Of a DNA stretch of 64,000 nt, positions 52,656 through 61,395 are shown piece after piece. The position numbers and the translations under genes were made by a program. The DNA is taken from the NCBI RefSeq assembly GCF_002374315.1, contig NZ_NWUX01000002.1:191150-255149 (forward strand). The letters are read 5' to 3'. Source of the stretch: Vreelandella nigrificans. GTDB lineage: Bacteria; Pseudomonadota; Gammaproteobacteria; Pseudomonadales; Halomonadaceae. The notes under the pieces were generated by a model. It had not been told where the DNA came from, did no database searches, and was given only the letters and a program-made list of their open reading frames with translations. Position 1 is the stretch's first letter, and each line of letters begins with the position of its first letter.

Positions 52656-53849
52656 TTACTTCAAAAACTCTCTTAGCGTTTCGCTGGCTTGGTCAATAGT
52701 GACAATGCCGTCTAAATGCCCGCGGTTGCCTTCCAGGGGTTTAATCGTTACCTCACTGCCACCTGCTTCAATTAGCTCCGCTGTGTGGCGCACGCCTTCG
52801 GGGGCGAAGACAAGGTCGTTTTCGCTGTAGAGCATCAGCGTGGGGGCATCGATGGCGGCAAGCCCTTCCTCTAAAGAGTCGCCATAACCCGCTAAAAAGG
52901 TTTGGTTGGCACGCACCAGATATAGCAGGTGGTTAGCATCAGAAAGCTCCGCACGTGCAGCGGCGATATCATCCAGCGTTTTCTCAATGGCGTAGCGGGC
53001 GTTGATATCCTGGGCGGGGTTGTGTGCTTCGTCGGCCCAATCGCGGTTGAAGGTTTCATTGGCCCACTGCCAGTGATTGGCATTGAGCGTAACCAGTTTC
53101 AGAGCCTCTTTCAGCCCTGCGGTAGGTGGTTCGCTGTCGTAGTAGTTACCCTCGTTCCAGTGAGCGTCTACGCGAATCGGGGCCGCCCATGAGCTTAGCG
53201 TGGCCAACAACCAGGGGTCGGCAACGCCGCCGCCAATCACGGAGATTAGCCGTTCTACTCGTTCAGGGTAGGCGCTTGCCCACTCAATGGCCTGTAGCGC
53301 GCCCATTGAGGCACCCATCACCGCATGCAGCGATTCAATACCTTGGCTTTCCAGTAGCTCGCGCTGTACCTCGACAAAATCGCGGATGGTGACGACCGGG
53401 AAATCCATGCCCCATAGCTCGCCGGTATCGGGGTTGATGGAGGCGGGCCCGGTGGTGGTGACATTGGGGTCATTGGCATTCAGGTTAACCAGCGTATCCG
53501 AGGAGATGATGTAGTACTCATCGGTATCCAGTGGTTTGCCGGGGCCAATGATGGCATCCCAGTAGCCGGTCGGCTGCCCATCTGCCTCATAGCGGCCTGC
53601 CGCATGGCTGGTGCCAGAGAAGAAGTGGGTAATCAGAATGACATTATCGCGGGCGTCATTGAGCTCGCCGTAGGCTTCCCAACCCACCGTGACATTGGGG
53701 ATCGTCTCACCGCCCTGGGTAGTGAAGCTGTCCATTTCGAAAGTCTGTTTCTCGACGACGCCATCCCAGGCCCAGAGGGGAGAGGCCAGAAGGAGGCCAA
53801 GGCCGGAACAGAGTGTTGCCGTGAAGAGCGTTTGTCGTATAGATGCCAT
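52656..53849 (-). CDS. Exported alpha/beta hydrolase of the homoserine O-acetyltransferase (MetX) family
   Basis: A 397-aa MetX-like alpha/beta-hydrolase with a signal peptide (MASIRQTLFTATLCSGLGLL then SPLWA), so it should work outside the cytoplasm. Fold marks: VGWEAYGELNDARDNVILIT, the nucleophile elbow AVMGASMGALQAIEWA, the acid in LYSENDLVF and the final His in NRGHLDGI. MetX acetylates homoserine in the cytosol; an exported form with a different front end is more likely a hydrolase or acyltransferase of unknown substrate. It stands alone, between the higBA remnant and a 240-base gap with nothing notable. Confidence 0.85.
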   Translation of the reverse strand: MASIRQTLFTATLCSGLGLLLASPLWAWDGVVEKQTFEMDSFTTQGGETIPNVTVGWEAYGELNDARDNVILITHFFSGTSHAAGRYEADGQPTGYWDAIIGPGKPLDTDEYYIISSDTLVNLNANDPNVTTTGPASINPDTGELWGMDFPVVTIRDFVEVQRELLESQGIESLHAVMGASMGALQAIEWASAYPERVERLISVIGGGVADPWLLATLSSWAAPIRVDAHWNEGNYYDSEPPTAGLKEALKLVTLNANHWQWANETFNRDWADEAHNPAQDINARYAIEKTLDDIAAARAELSDANHLLYLVRANQTFLAGYGDSLEEGLAAIDAPTLMLYSENDLVFAPEGVRHTAELIEAGGSEVTIKPLEGNRGHLDGIVTIDQASETLREFLK

Positions 53850-54089
53850 TGGGTTGCCTTTAACGAGGATTTATTGTGATTGTTTTGGCCACCGGCAGTG
53901 GCCACCCTCTCAGCGTAGCCGACCCTAGCGCATTTTAAACGCTTTCAAGTCGCACCGTTTAGCGTATCAAGTGCTTGAGGAAAACCAGTAGCTAGCAATT
54001 TTCACGGCATAGTCACCGTGCGTAATATGCGGCTTTGAACCACCCTGATAAATTGGCACTAGTGCGGAACCGCGTCCGCATCAACCTCA

Positions 54090-55331
54090 TTAGTCAGTTT
54101 TATTGGTTTCTGGCTCGAAAGCGTATTCATTCACCCATTTGGCTAAATCACCCAGCGCTTTCATGGCACCAAGCTTGGTGTACTCTCTGGGCCAAACACT
54201 CAAAGCCAACCAGCGTCCTTTGACTTCATACCAAGTATCGTTGTCTCCGCCATCTCTGTACCAACTGCAGCCCGGCTGCTTAGCGACAGGCGTTATGTTC
54301 AGAAATGCCTGTTCGGTCTCTTTCAGCCAAGGGTCATTGCTTTCCTGACTTTCCAAATATGCCCGAACCTCGAAACCAATGCTTTCATCGCCTTCTGACT
54401 CTGATGAAGGGTAATAAATAAGGCAAACTTGAGAGGCTCCACCATGACTCTTACTCCAAGCACGGGGAATGAAACGCCACACTCTTGCTTGTTTCCAATT
54501 TTCCGGCTTCTTATTAGTAGTGAGCTCGTTGATGTCTATGCCTAACTCAGCAGCGATAGAGCTTTTCCCTTCCACCATCAACTCTTGTTCGAATTGCTCT
54601 AAACGCTGAGATGCTTCGTGCAAGTCATTGAAATGTTTTAACGAAAATAACAGCTCATCTTTCGTCATTGTCTTTTCTTCTGTTGGATGGGCGATAGAGG
54701 AGAGGTGCTGCAACAACTCTTGATAGAAAATTTGCCATTTTGTCTGGCTAGATAGTGCTGCATCTTGCCCGTACAGTTCATAGGCCGAGACCAATAGTGC
54801 TGCATAGGATAGTGTCGGCCAGCCTGCGCTATTGGCGGGAGCAAGAACGCTTTGCTTTGCGTCGTCTGGGCATAGAATGCATTTGTAGGCTTTAACCCCG
54901 TAGCTGTTCAGCAAATCGTTATAGGCATCAAACGGATTATTCTCCGCCGAAGCCCAAACTTTATGCTCAATGCCCAAAACGAAGTCATTTCCTGAAACCA
55001 CTAGATCAAGGCGCTTGGTCGTTTCGCTCTCAGCATTCCAACTGCCTGCTTCCCGCTCAGTAGTAACCGTTTCCCAGTCGATTTGCTGTAGATGTTCGTG
55101 ATCGAATTGACCTCTACGTACGAGTGCATGCAGCAGGGCTTTGGCTAACCAGTGGGGCGCACCGGGATAACCGCCCATAAAGAAGGCCATTAAGTTCGAT
55201 AGGCGATTCTCATTCTGCCCAGGCCCTGCAACGGAAAATAGATTGGGGATAGGGGGTGGCGGTTTGGGCAGCAGAGCCAGCTTCTCGAAAAACCGTTCCA
55301 ACGCTGCCAAATCAGTTGTTTCTGAATGCAT
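54090..55331 (-). CDS. PD-(D/E)XK nuclease-fold protein
   Basis: A 413-aa protein with a restriction-nuclease core in its first half: KRLDLVVSGNDFVLGIEHKV (Asp, then Glu-x-Lys) followed by NNPFDAYNDLLNSYG, the pattern of the PDDEXK_4 family. The start has a Pro-rich loop (LPKPPPPIPNLFSVAGPGQN) and LMAFFMGGYPGAPHWLAKAL, which fit the same family. The second half is alpha/beta with many aromatic residues (SWYRDGGDNDTWYEVKGRWL). Solitary members occur in defence regions and near mobile DNA, but their role is not settled. It is 9 bases after the UbiH-type gene, perhaps by chance. Confidence 0.82.
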   Translation of the reverse strand: MHSETTDLAALERFFEKLALLPKPPPPIPNLFSVAGPGQNENRLSNLMAFFMGGYPGAPHWLAKALLHALVRRGQFDHEHLQQIDWETVTTEREAGSWNAESETTKRLDLVVSGNDFVLGIEHKVWASAENNPFDAYNDLLNSYGVKAYKCILCPDDAKQSVLAPANSAGWPTLSYAALLVSAYELYGQDAALSSQTKWQIFYQELLQHLSSIAHPTEEKTMTKDELLFSLKHFNDLHEASQRLEQFEQELMVEGKSSIAAELGIDINELTTNKKPENWKQARVWRFIPRAWSKSHGGASQVCLIYYPSSESEGDESIGFEVRAYLESQESNDPWLKETEQAFLNITPVAKQPGCSWYRDGGDNDTWYEVKGRWLALSVWPREYTKLGAMKALGDLAKWVNEYAFEPETNKTD

Positions 55332-55340
55332 TAATTAATC

Positions 55341-56513
55341 CTAAAACATTTTGAACGGATTCAGCCCATTAGCTTGCTGCATCATCATGCGTTTGGCGAA
55401 CGGGAAGCGCTCAGCGAGCTGCAGGCTTAAATCGCCTAGCTGGCGCAGCGGTTTGGCACCGGTAAACAGGTGATGAAAACTGTCGGTGGCGGCGATCATC
55501 GCCTGATTGGCCGCGCGGCGCTGGCACTCAAAACGCAGTAGGTTGAGGTAGTCGCCGGGGTCGCGGCCCTGAATAATGATCTCGGCCAGGGTGTCGGCAT
55601 CATGAAGACCGATATTAAGCCCTTGCCCTGCTAGGGGATGCACCACATGGGCGGCATCGCCAATTAGCGCCAAGCGCTTGCTGATATAGCGTTTGGCATG
55701 CTGGCGTTTAATTGGAAAACTGCCCCGGGCCACAATGCGAGTTAGCTTGCCTAGGCGTTTGGGAAAGGCGGTTTCTATTGCCATCTGAAGGGCGTCGTCG
55801 GAGAGTTGCTCGCGTGCTTTAGACGCTTCATCACCGTCGTACCACACGAGTGATGCGCGCTGGCCTGGTAACGGTAGCATGGCAATCGGGCCTGTAGGGG
55901 TGAAGCATTGCCAGCTTACATCTTGTTGGGGAAGCTCGGTCTCTACATTGATAATCAACGCCCGCTGATGGTAGTCGTAGCTGCTGGTGCTGATCCCCGC
56001 TAGCTCTCTGAGTGTTGAACGTGCGCCGTCCGCGCCAACAATTAATCGGGCGCTTAAGGTTTGGCCGTTATCCAGCTCCAGCATACGGGCGGTGCTGGTC
56101 GCCATGGTGCTTAGCGGTACGCACTGGGTGTAACAGGTAATGCTGGGCAAATTCTCCAGGCGCTGCCACAGCGCATATTGCAGCGTGCGATTTTCAATAA
56201 AAATACCAAAGTCTTCCATGCCACTGTCTTGGGCAGAGAACAGCGAGTGACCAGAGCCATCCTGATTCGCTACATCGATATGACGAAACGGGCAGCAGCG
56301 CTCTTCCGGCAGCATGGTGCCACTCGCTTTCACAAACGCCAGCGAGCGGGCATTGAGCGAGGAGATACGCAGATCATAATCGCCACTGGGTGGGGTAGGG
56401 GCGTGGCCGCGCTCCACTAACCCAACAGAGATGCCCGCATGGCCTAGCCTAGCAGCCAGGGCGGCACCCACCATGCCGCCGCCGACAATAATAATCTCGT
56501 GATCCCACTGCAT
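55341..56513 (-). CDS. FAD-dependent hydroxylase of the UbiH/UbiF/VisC family
   Basis: A 390-aa flavin monooxygenase. The FAD site IIIVGGGMVGAALAARLGHA starts at residue ~6. The DG block RLIVGADGARSTLREL and the second FAD motif RLALIGDAAHVVHPLAGQGL follow, with NIGLHDADTLAEII. These enzymes hydroxylate the ubiquinone ring; UbiF/Coq7-like position C6 or a VisC-type role are the main options. I start at ATG 56513 (MQWDHEIIIVGG) and not at 56552, which adds 13 atypical residues. Confidence 0.92.
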   Translation of the reverse strand: MQWDHEIIIVGGGMVGAALAARLGHAGISVGLVERGHAPTPPSGDYDLRISSLNARSLAFVKASGTMLPEERCCPFRHIDVANQDGSGHSLFSAQDSGMEDFGIFIENRTLQYALWQRLENLPSITCYTQCVPLSTMATSTARMLELDNGQTLSARLIVGADGARSTLRELAGISTSSYDYHQRALIINVETELPQQDVSWQCFTPTGPIAMLPLPGQRASLVWYDGDEASKAREQLSDDALQMAIETAFPKRLGKLTRIVARGSFPIKRQHAKRYISKRLALIGDAAHVVHPLAGQGLNIGLHDADTLAEIIIQGRDPGDYLNLLRFECQRRAANQAMIAATDSFHHLFTGAKPLRQLGDLSLQLAERFPFAKRMMMQQANGLNPFKMF

Positions 56514-56628
56514 GAGATTCTCCTTACGTTGAATAATGAGGGCACATTGCATGTCCCTTGATTGTCATACAGTATCGTTTACTTGTCGTAATGTTGCCTA
56601 GGGTGATCCATTGACGCAGGCCGTGGAA

Positions 56629-57492
56629 ATGATGAATAGCATTGCGCAGATGGGTGAAGCGCTGGCGGATTTTATAGAGCGCCACCCCAAACTGTGGGTG
56701 ATTACCGGGGCGGGAGTGAGTACCGATAGCGGTATTCCTGACTACCGCGACGCAGATGGGCAGTGGAAGCGGCCGCCGCCGGTCCAGCATGGCGATTTTA
56801 TGGCATCAATAGCGGTGCGCCAGCGTTACTGGGCGCGAGCACTGGTCGGTTTTAAAGCAATGCGTGAAGCCCAGGTGAGCGGTGCCCACCGGGCGTTGGC
56901 AGCGCTTGAGTCTATGGGGCATATAGAGCTATTGGTGACCCAAAATGTGGATCGCCTACACCAGCGGGCGGGGTCGAGAAAGGTAGTGGATCTGCATGGT
57001 CGAGCAGACATCGTGGCGTGTCTGTCGTGCGGTTATCAAATGATGCGTCATGCCATGCACAGCGAAATGGCCACCATGAACCCCTATTTTACAACCTTGG
57101 ATGCCCGCCATGCGCCAGATGGTGATGCGGATTTAGAGACCGATTTCTCGACCTTTAAAGTACTGGATTGCCCGCGCTGTCGAGGGATTTTAAAACCCCA
57201 GGTTGTCTATTATGGCGATGTGGTGCCACCTGCTCGGCGCCTAGCTGCTCAGGCTGGACTTGAAAATGCCAACGCGGTACTGGCGGTGGGCACATCATTG
57301 ATGGTCTATTCCGGTTACCGCTTCTGTCGCGATGCCCACGCCATGGGCTTGCCAGTTGCTTCGCTTTCACTGGGTGTGACCCGCGCCGATACGTTGTTAA
57401 CTCACCAGTGGCGTGCCCCTATTACACCCGTGCTAGAACATGCGTTAAAGGTACTGCGCTTTTCGTCTACGCTGGTATCGACAACAGGTTAA
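56629..57492 (+). CDS. NAD-dependent protein deacetylase (sirtuin, Sir2 family)
   Basis: About 287 aa. NAD-binding motif VITGAGVSTDSGIPDYRDAD, catalytic TQNVDRLHQRAGS and VDLHGRADIVAC with the general-base histidine, and a zinc-type cysteine set in CLSCGYQ and CPRCRG. It removes acyl groups from lysine using NAD. The spacing resembles class II bacterial sirtuins (SIRT4-like; GIPDYRD rather than GIPTFRG). Start at ATG 56629 or 56632; an in-frame TTG at 56611 is possible. Confidence 0.93.
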   Translation: MMNSIAQMGEALADFIERHPKLWVITGAGVSTDSGIPDYRDADGQWKRPPPVQHGDFMASIAVRQRYWARALVGFKAMREAQVSGAHRALAALESMGHIELLVTQNVDRLHQRAGSRKVVDLHGRADIVACLSCGYQMMRHAMHSEMATMNPYFTTLDARHAPDGDADLETDFSTFKVLDCPRCRGILKPQVVYYGDVVPPARRLAAQAGLENANAVLAVGTSLMVYSGYRFCRDAHAMGLPVASLSLGVTRADTLLTHQWRAPITPVLEHALKVLRFSSTLVSTTG

Positions 57493-57534
57493 CCTGACTA
57501 GAATAGTCGGAAATAGCCACGCCTTGGAGCGATT

Positions 57535-58998
57535 ATGCTGACCTTTGAACACCGCTTCGCCTCGCTGCCCGAGCCGCTCTGGGTTGCCTGCCAACCAACA
57601 CCCGTGAATCACCCAGCGCTGATTGTATTTAATGAGCGCTTGGCAGAAATGCTAGGCATGCAGGTTAAACCTGATGATGCCACCCTTGCCCAATGGTTTA
57701 GTGGCAACCAGTTGCCGCCAGGCGCGGAACCACGTGCGCTGGGCTACGCTGGGCATCAGTTTGGCAACTTTGTGCCGCAACTAGGTGATGGCCGTGCGCT
57801 GCTGTTGGGGGAGGTCATCGACCAGCACGGTGTACGTCGTGATGTGCAACTCAAAGGCAGCGGCCGTACGCCATTTTCCCGTGGCGGCGATGGTCGCTCG
57901 CCCTTAGGCCCTGTGTTGCGAGAGTATTTGGTCAGCGAATTTATGGCTGCAATGGGTGTTCCCACCACGCGTGCCCTGGCTGCCGTCACCAGTGGTGAGC
58001 GGGTGGTACGCCAACTACCCGAGCCGGGCGCAGTATTTACCCGCGTGACCAGCAGTCATATTCGTGTGGGTACGTTCCAATTTGCTGCTGCACGTCGGGA
58101 TGAGCAGGCACTAAAAGCCCTCGCCGACCATGTGATTGCCCGTCACTACCCCGAAGCTGCTAGTGCCGAAGATCCTTATTTGGCGCTGTTAGAAGCAGTG
58201 TTAGCTCGGCAAGTTGTGTTGGTGGCTCGCTGGATGAGCCTTGGTTTTATTCATGGCGTGATGAATACCGACAACTGCAGTATTGCAGGGGAAACCATTG
58301 ATTACGGCCCCTGTGCCTTTATGGAGCAGTTTGACCCGCAAAAGGTCTATAGCTCGATTGATCAAGGCAAACGCTATGCCTTTGATAACCAGCCTGCCAT
58401 TGCCCAATGGAATCTGGCACGCTTTGCCGAAACACTTCTGCCACTGATGCGCGAAGAGGGCGATACCGTGGTAGAGCAGGCTACCGAGATCATTCGCCGC
58501 TTTGAGCCACTGTTTGATGCTGAACAGCGCCGCCTGCATGCGGATAAACTGGGCCTCTCACCAGAAAGCGACCACGCTGTGTCACTGATGGAAGGGTTGG
58601 AAAATCAGATGCATCAAGGACGCATGGATATGACCGGTACCTTTGATGCATTGACCCATTATGCGGAAACCTCAAGTGAGCAGCACAAGAAGGCACTGCT
58701 AGCGCTGACGACTCAGCCCAACCAGTTGACGGTATGGCTAGATGAGTGGCAAGCAGTACAAGCTGCCAGCCAAGATAGCCAGCGCTTGGCCGACATGCGC
58801 CGTGCTAACCCAGTGATTATTCCCCGTAACCACCGAATTCAAGAAGTTATTGATGCGGCTTACGAGGGCGATTTTGGTCCTTTCCATACACTACTAGCGG
58901 TCGTCACCAAACCATTTGATGACTCCGTTGACGCACGCCGCCTGGCGGCACCCGCCACCCAGAGTGAACAGGTGTTAAGAACATTCTGCGGCACCTGA
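57535..58998 (+). CDS. selO: Protein adenylyltransferase SelO
   Basis: A 487-aa pseudokinase-fold enzyme that AMPylates proteins. Conserved SelO blocks: ALGYAGHQFGNFVPQLGDGR, VQLKGSGRTPFSRGGDGRSP, VLREYLVSEFMAAMGVPTTR, and MSLGFIHGVMNTDNCSIAGE followed by IDYGPCAFM with the metal ligands. Length matches the family, whose C-terminal redox cysteine (CxxC or similar in some members) is seen here only as a lone Cys in the closing TFCGT. It stands alone between the sirtuin and dinB genes. Confidence 0.96.
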   Translation: MLTFEHRFASLPEPLWVACQPTPVNHPALIVFNERLAEMLGMQVKPDDATLAQWFSGNQLPPGAEPRALGYAGHQFGNFVPQLGDGRALLLGEVIDQHGVRRDVQLKGSGRTPFSRGGDGRSPLGPVLREYLVSEFMAAMGVPTTRALAAVTSGERVVRQLPEPGAVFTRVTSSHIRVGTFQFAAARRDEQALKALADHVIARHYPEAASAEDPYLALLEAVLARQVVLVARWMSLGFIHGVMNTDNCSIAGETIDYGPCAFMEQFDPQKVYSSIDQGKRYAFDNQPAIAQWNLARFAETLLPLMREEGDTVVEQATEIIRRFEPLFDAEQRRLHADKLGLSPESDHAVSLMEGLENQMHQGRMDMTGTFDALTHYAETSSEQHKKALLALTTQPNQLTVWLDEWQAVQAASQDSQRLADMRRANPVIIPRNHRIQEVIDAAYEGDFGPFHTLLAVVTKPFDDSVDARRLAAPATQSEQVLRTFCGT

Positions 58999-59042
58999 TG
59001 CTGTGATAAACTGTGGTTTTTTACAGTTAGTAAAGGTGGCCA

Positions 59043-60089
59043 GTGCGCAAGATCATTCACTGCGACTGTGACTGTTTTTACGCCTCGGTGGAGATGCGAG
59101 ATAACCCAGCGCTGCGGGATATCCCTATTGCCATCGGCGGCAGTGTGGAGCAGCGCGGGGTGGTCGCTACCTGTAACTATCCGGCTCGTGAGTTTGGCAT
59201 TCATTCGGCGATGCCCATGGGCCAAGCACTGAAGCGCTGCCCGCACCTGACAGTCATTCGCGGTGATATGGCCAAATACAAGGCAGTGGCGCGTCAAGTC
59301 TTTGCGATTTATCGAGATGTAACCGAGCTAATTGAACCGCTCTCACTTGATGAAGCCTTTTTAGACGTTTCCGCTGTCACTCTGTACCACGGTAGCGCTA
59401 CCCGTATGGCCGAGGCGATTCGCCAGCGTGTGAAAAGTGAAATCGGCATCACTGTCTCGGCGGGAGTCGCACCTAACAAATTTCTCGCCAAAATTGCCAG
59501 CGATTGGCGCAAGCCCGATGGCCTGTTTGTTATCACCCCCGATGAGATTGATAGTTTTGTGCAGCAGCTGCCGGTAAAGAAAATCCACGGAGTAGGGCCG
59601 CGCACCGCTGAAAAACTGGCAGGGCTGGGTATCCATACCGGCGCGGATTTGCGCGCTCGCCCACTCACCGAGCTGGTAGAGCAGTTTGGCCGCTTCGGCC
59701 ATCGGCTGTTTGAGCTTAGCCATGGGCGTGACGAGCGACCGGTGAAAACCCACCGCGAGCGTAAGTCGATTAGCACCGAGCAAACCTACTCTAAAGACCT
59801 GCCTACCCTGGAGGCTTGTTGCCGAGAGCTGCCCGAATTAATTAGTGACCTAGAGCAGCGCTATTCCAGGCTAGACCCAGCGCCCGCTGTGCGTGGGCTA
59901 ATGGTGAAAGTGAAATTCAATGACTTTACTCAAACCACTGTGGAGCACGCTGACCCAGCGCCTAATCTTGAGCAATTTGAAACGCTACTTAACGTTGGCT
60001 GGTCGCGAGGAGCAAGGCCTGTGCGGCTACTAGGTGTTGGCTATCGTTTGGCAGAAGAAACCACCGTTCAGCAACTCTCGCTGTTTTAA
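59043..60089 (+). CDS. dinB: DNA polymerase IV
   Basis: A 348-aa Y-family translesion polymerase beginning with GTG. Catalytic residues Asp8 in IIHCDCDCFYASVEM and the LSLDEAFLDVS pair are present, with the PAREFGIHSAMPMGQALKRC finger region, HhH-like VGPRTAEKLAGLGIHTGADL and a C-terminal little-finger domain ending TTVQQLSLF, which matches a beta-clamp binding motif (QLxLF). The start 44 bases after selO has a modest ribosome site. Confidence 0.96.
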   Translation: MRKIIHCDCDCFYASVEMRDNPALRDIPIAIGGSVEQRGVVATCNYPAREFGIHSAMPMGQALKRCPHLTVIRGDMAKYKAVARQVFAIYRDVTELIEPLSLDEAFLDVSAVTLYHGSATRMAEAIRQRVKSEIGITVSAGVAPNKFLAKIASDWRKPDGLFVITPDEIDSFVQQLPVKKIHGVGPRTAEKLAGLGIHTGADLRARPLTELVEQFGRFGHRLFELSHGRDERPVKTHRERKSISTEQTYSKDLPTLEACCRELPELISDLEQRYSRLDPAPAVRGLMVKVKFNDFTQTTVEHADPAPNLEQFETLLNVGWSRGARPVRLLGVGYRLAEETTVQQLSLF

Positions 60090-60229
60090 TTAGCCTGTTA
60101 ATACTTATGTCGATTGACGGTTTGTCAGGCGCACGTTAAAACAGATGTATGATAGTTTGTCCAAACAACCGATAGCGCTGATGCTGCGCCAGCGCTGCTC
60201 TTCTATCTTATTACTCTGCGAGCCAAACC

Positions 60230-61051
60230 ATGCCTGCCCATGTTGCCCAACGCCCTCGCTTAGTGTTCGCCCATGCGAATGGCTTTCCTGGCTTAAGCTA
60301 CCGCACCTTGCTGGATCCACTAGCGGACACCTTTGATCTCCACCCGCTGGATCGCTTGGGGCACCACCCTGACTACCCGGTAAATCATAACTGGGGCAAT
60401 TTAGTCGATGAGCTACTGAGCTACTTACCTGATACTGGTGCGCCACTATTGGGTGTTGGTCACTCGCTTGGTGGCACTTTGATGGCCATGGCGGCAGACA
60501 AGCAGCCAGAGCGCTTTTGCGGGGTGATTATGCTCGACCCGCCGTTAATGCTGGGGCCGGATGCCTGGGTGATGAAAGCGGCCAAGCGGTTTGGCTTTAT
60601 GGATCGCATCACGCCTGCTGGTAAAACCCAGGGGCGGCGCAGTGTGTGGCCAAGCCGCGAAGCAATGGCTAACTCGTTGCGCCGCCGTGGGCTATTTCGG
60701 CGCTTTACCCCAGAGGCATTAAACGACTACATTGAAGCAGGCTCGCGCTTGTTAGACGACGGTAGCGCTGAGCTAACCTTCGACCCGAGTGTCGAGGTGG
60801 AGATTTTTCGCCATTTGCCGGATCACCTTTCTGGGCTGCCACGCCGAGTAGGTGTGCCGCTTCAATTGGTGGCAGGAAGGGAGTCACACTTACTCACCCC
60901 CACACGGGTTAAGCGGCTCCAACGTCGCGGCTTGGCCATTAGCGAGGTCCCCGGCACCCACATGTTCCCTATGGAGCATCCAGATGAAACGCGAACCGCA
61001 ATACTAGCGGCGTGGCAGCGTTTTGAACAGGGAGCCATTAAGCGCGCATAA
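60230..61051 (+). CDS. Alpha/beta hydrolase
   Basis: A 273-aa alpha/beta-hydrolase fold protein. Seen: the front HANGFPGLSYRTLLDPLA, the nucleophile elbow LLGVGHSLGGTLMAMAA (Ser in GHSLG) and PGTHMFPMEHPDETRTAIL with the catalytic histidine. Substrate unknown; the family includes esterases and haloperoxidase-like enzymes. It is 19 bases ahead of the small thiamine-binding-like gene and probably co-transcribed. Confidence 0.88.
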   Translation: MPAHVAQRPRLVFAHANGFPGLSYRTLLDPLADTFDLHPLDRLGHHPDYPVNHNWGNLVDELLSYLPDTGAPLLGVGHSLGGTLMAMAADKQPERFCGVIMLDPPLMLGPDAWVMKAAKRFGFMDRITPAGKTQGRRSVWPSREAMANSLRRRGLFRRFTPEALNDYIEAGSRLLDDGSAELTFDPSVEVEIFRHLPDHLSGLPRRVGVPLQLVAGRESHLLTPTRVKRLQRRGLAISEVPGTHMFPMEHPDETRTAILAAWQRFEQGAIKRA

Positions 61052-61069
61052 ATAGCCTAAGGAGGCAGG

Positions 61070-61318
61070 ATGTATCTTTCCGTACAGCTCAGCTATTACC
61101 CGTTGGCCGATGATTTTAAGCCAGTGGTTAAAGAGGTGGTAAAACGTTTGGAAGCTACAGGATTGGAGGTACACCCTAACCGAATGAGTACCCAGGTGTT
61201 TGGGGAGTTCGATGCAGTGATGGCAGCCTTAAGCGATGTAATGAAGTGGTCGTTTGAGACTCACGGCAAAGCCGTCTTTACGGCTAACTTCCTTGAGGGT
61301 GACCGGCGTCCACGTTAA
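61070..61318 (+). CDS. YkoF/MTH1187-type thiamine-binding-like protein
   Basis: An 82-aa ferredoxin-like-fold protein of the thiamine-binding YKOF/MTH1187 group: VQLSYYPLADDFKPVVKEVV and STQVFGEFDAVMAALSDVMK. Family members bind thiamine or its pyrimidine, but many are uncharacterised. Good AAGGAGG ribosome site. It closes a short operon before a strong terminator. Confidence 0.8.
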   Translation: MYLSVQLSYYPLADDFKPVVKEVVKRLEATGLEVHPNRMSTQVFGEFDAVMAALSDVMKWSFETHGKAVFTANFLEGDRRPR

Positions 61319-61320
61319 AA

Positions 61321-61376
61321 AAAACGCCGCCCAGCTTTGAGCTGACCCCCAATACCCAATAGTTGGGCGGCGTTTT
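61321..61376. terminator. Bidirectional terminator between the YkoF-like gene and gabT
   Basis: AAAACGCCGCCCA and TGGGCGGCGTTTT form a perfect 13-bp stem with A-run and T-run on opposite sides, between converging genes. The 30-base loop holds a smaller hairpin (CAGCTTTGAGCTG). Confidence 0.92.
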
Positions 61377-61395
61377 GTCTGGTCGTGAATAATGC

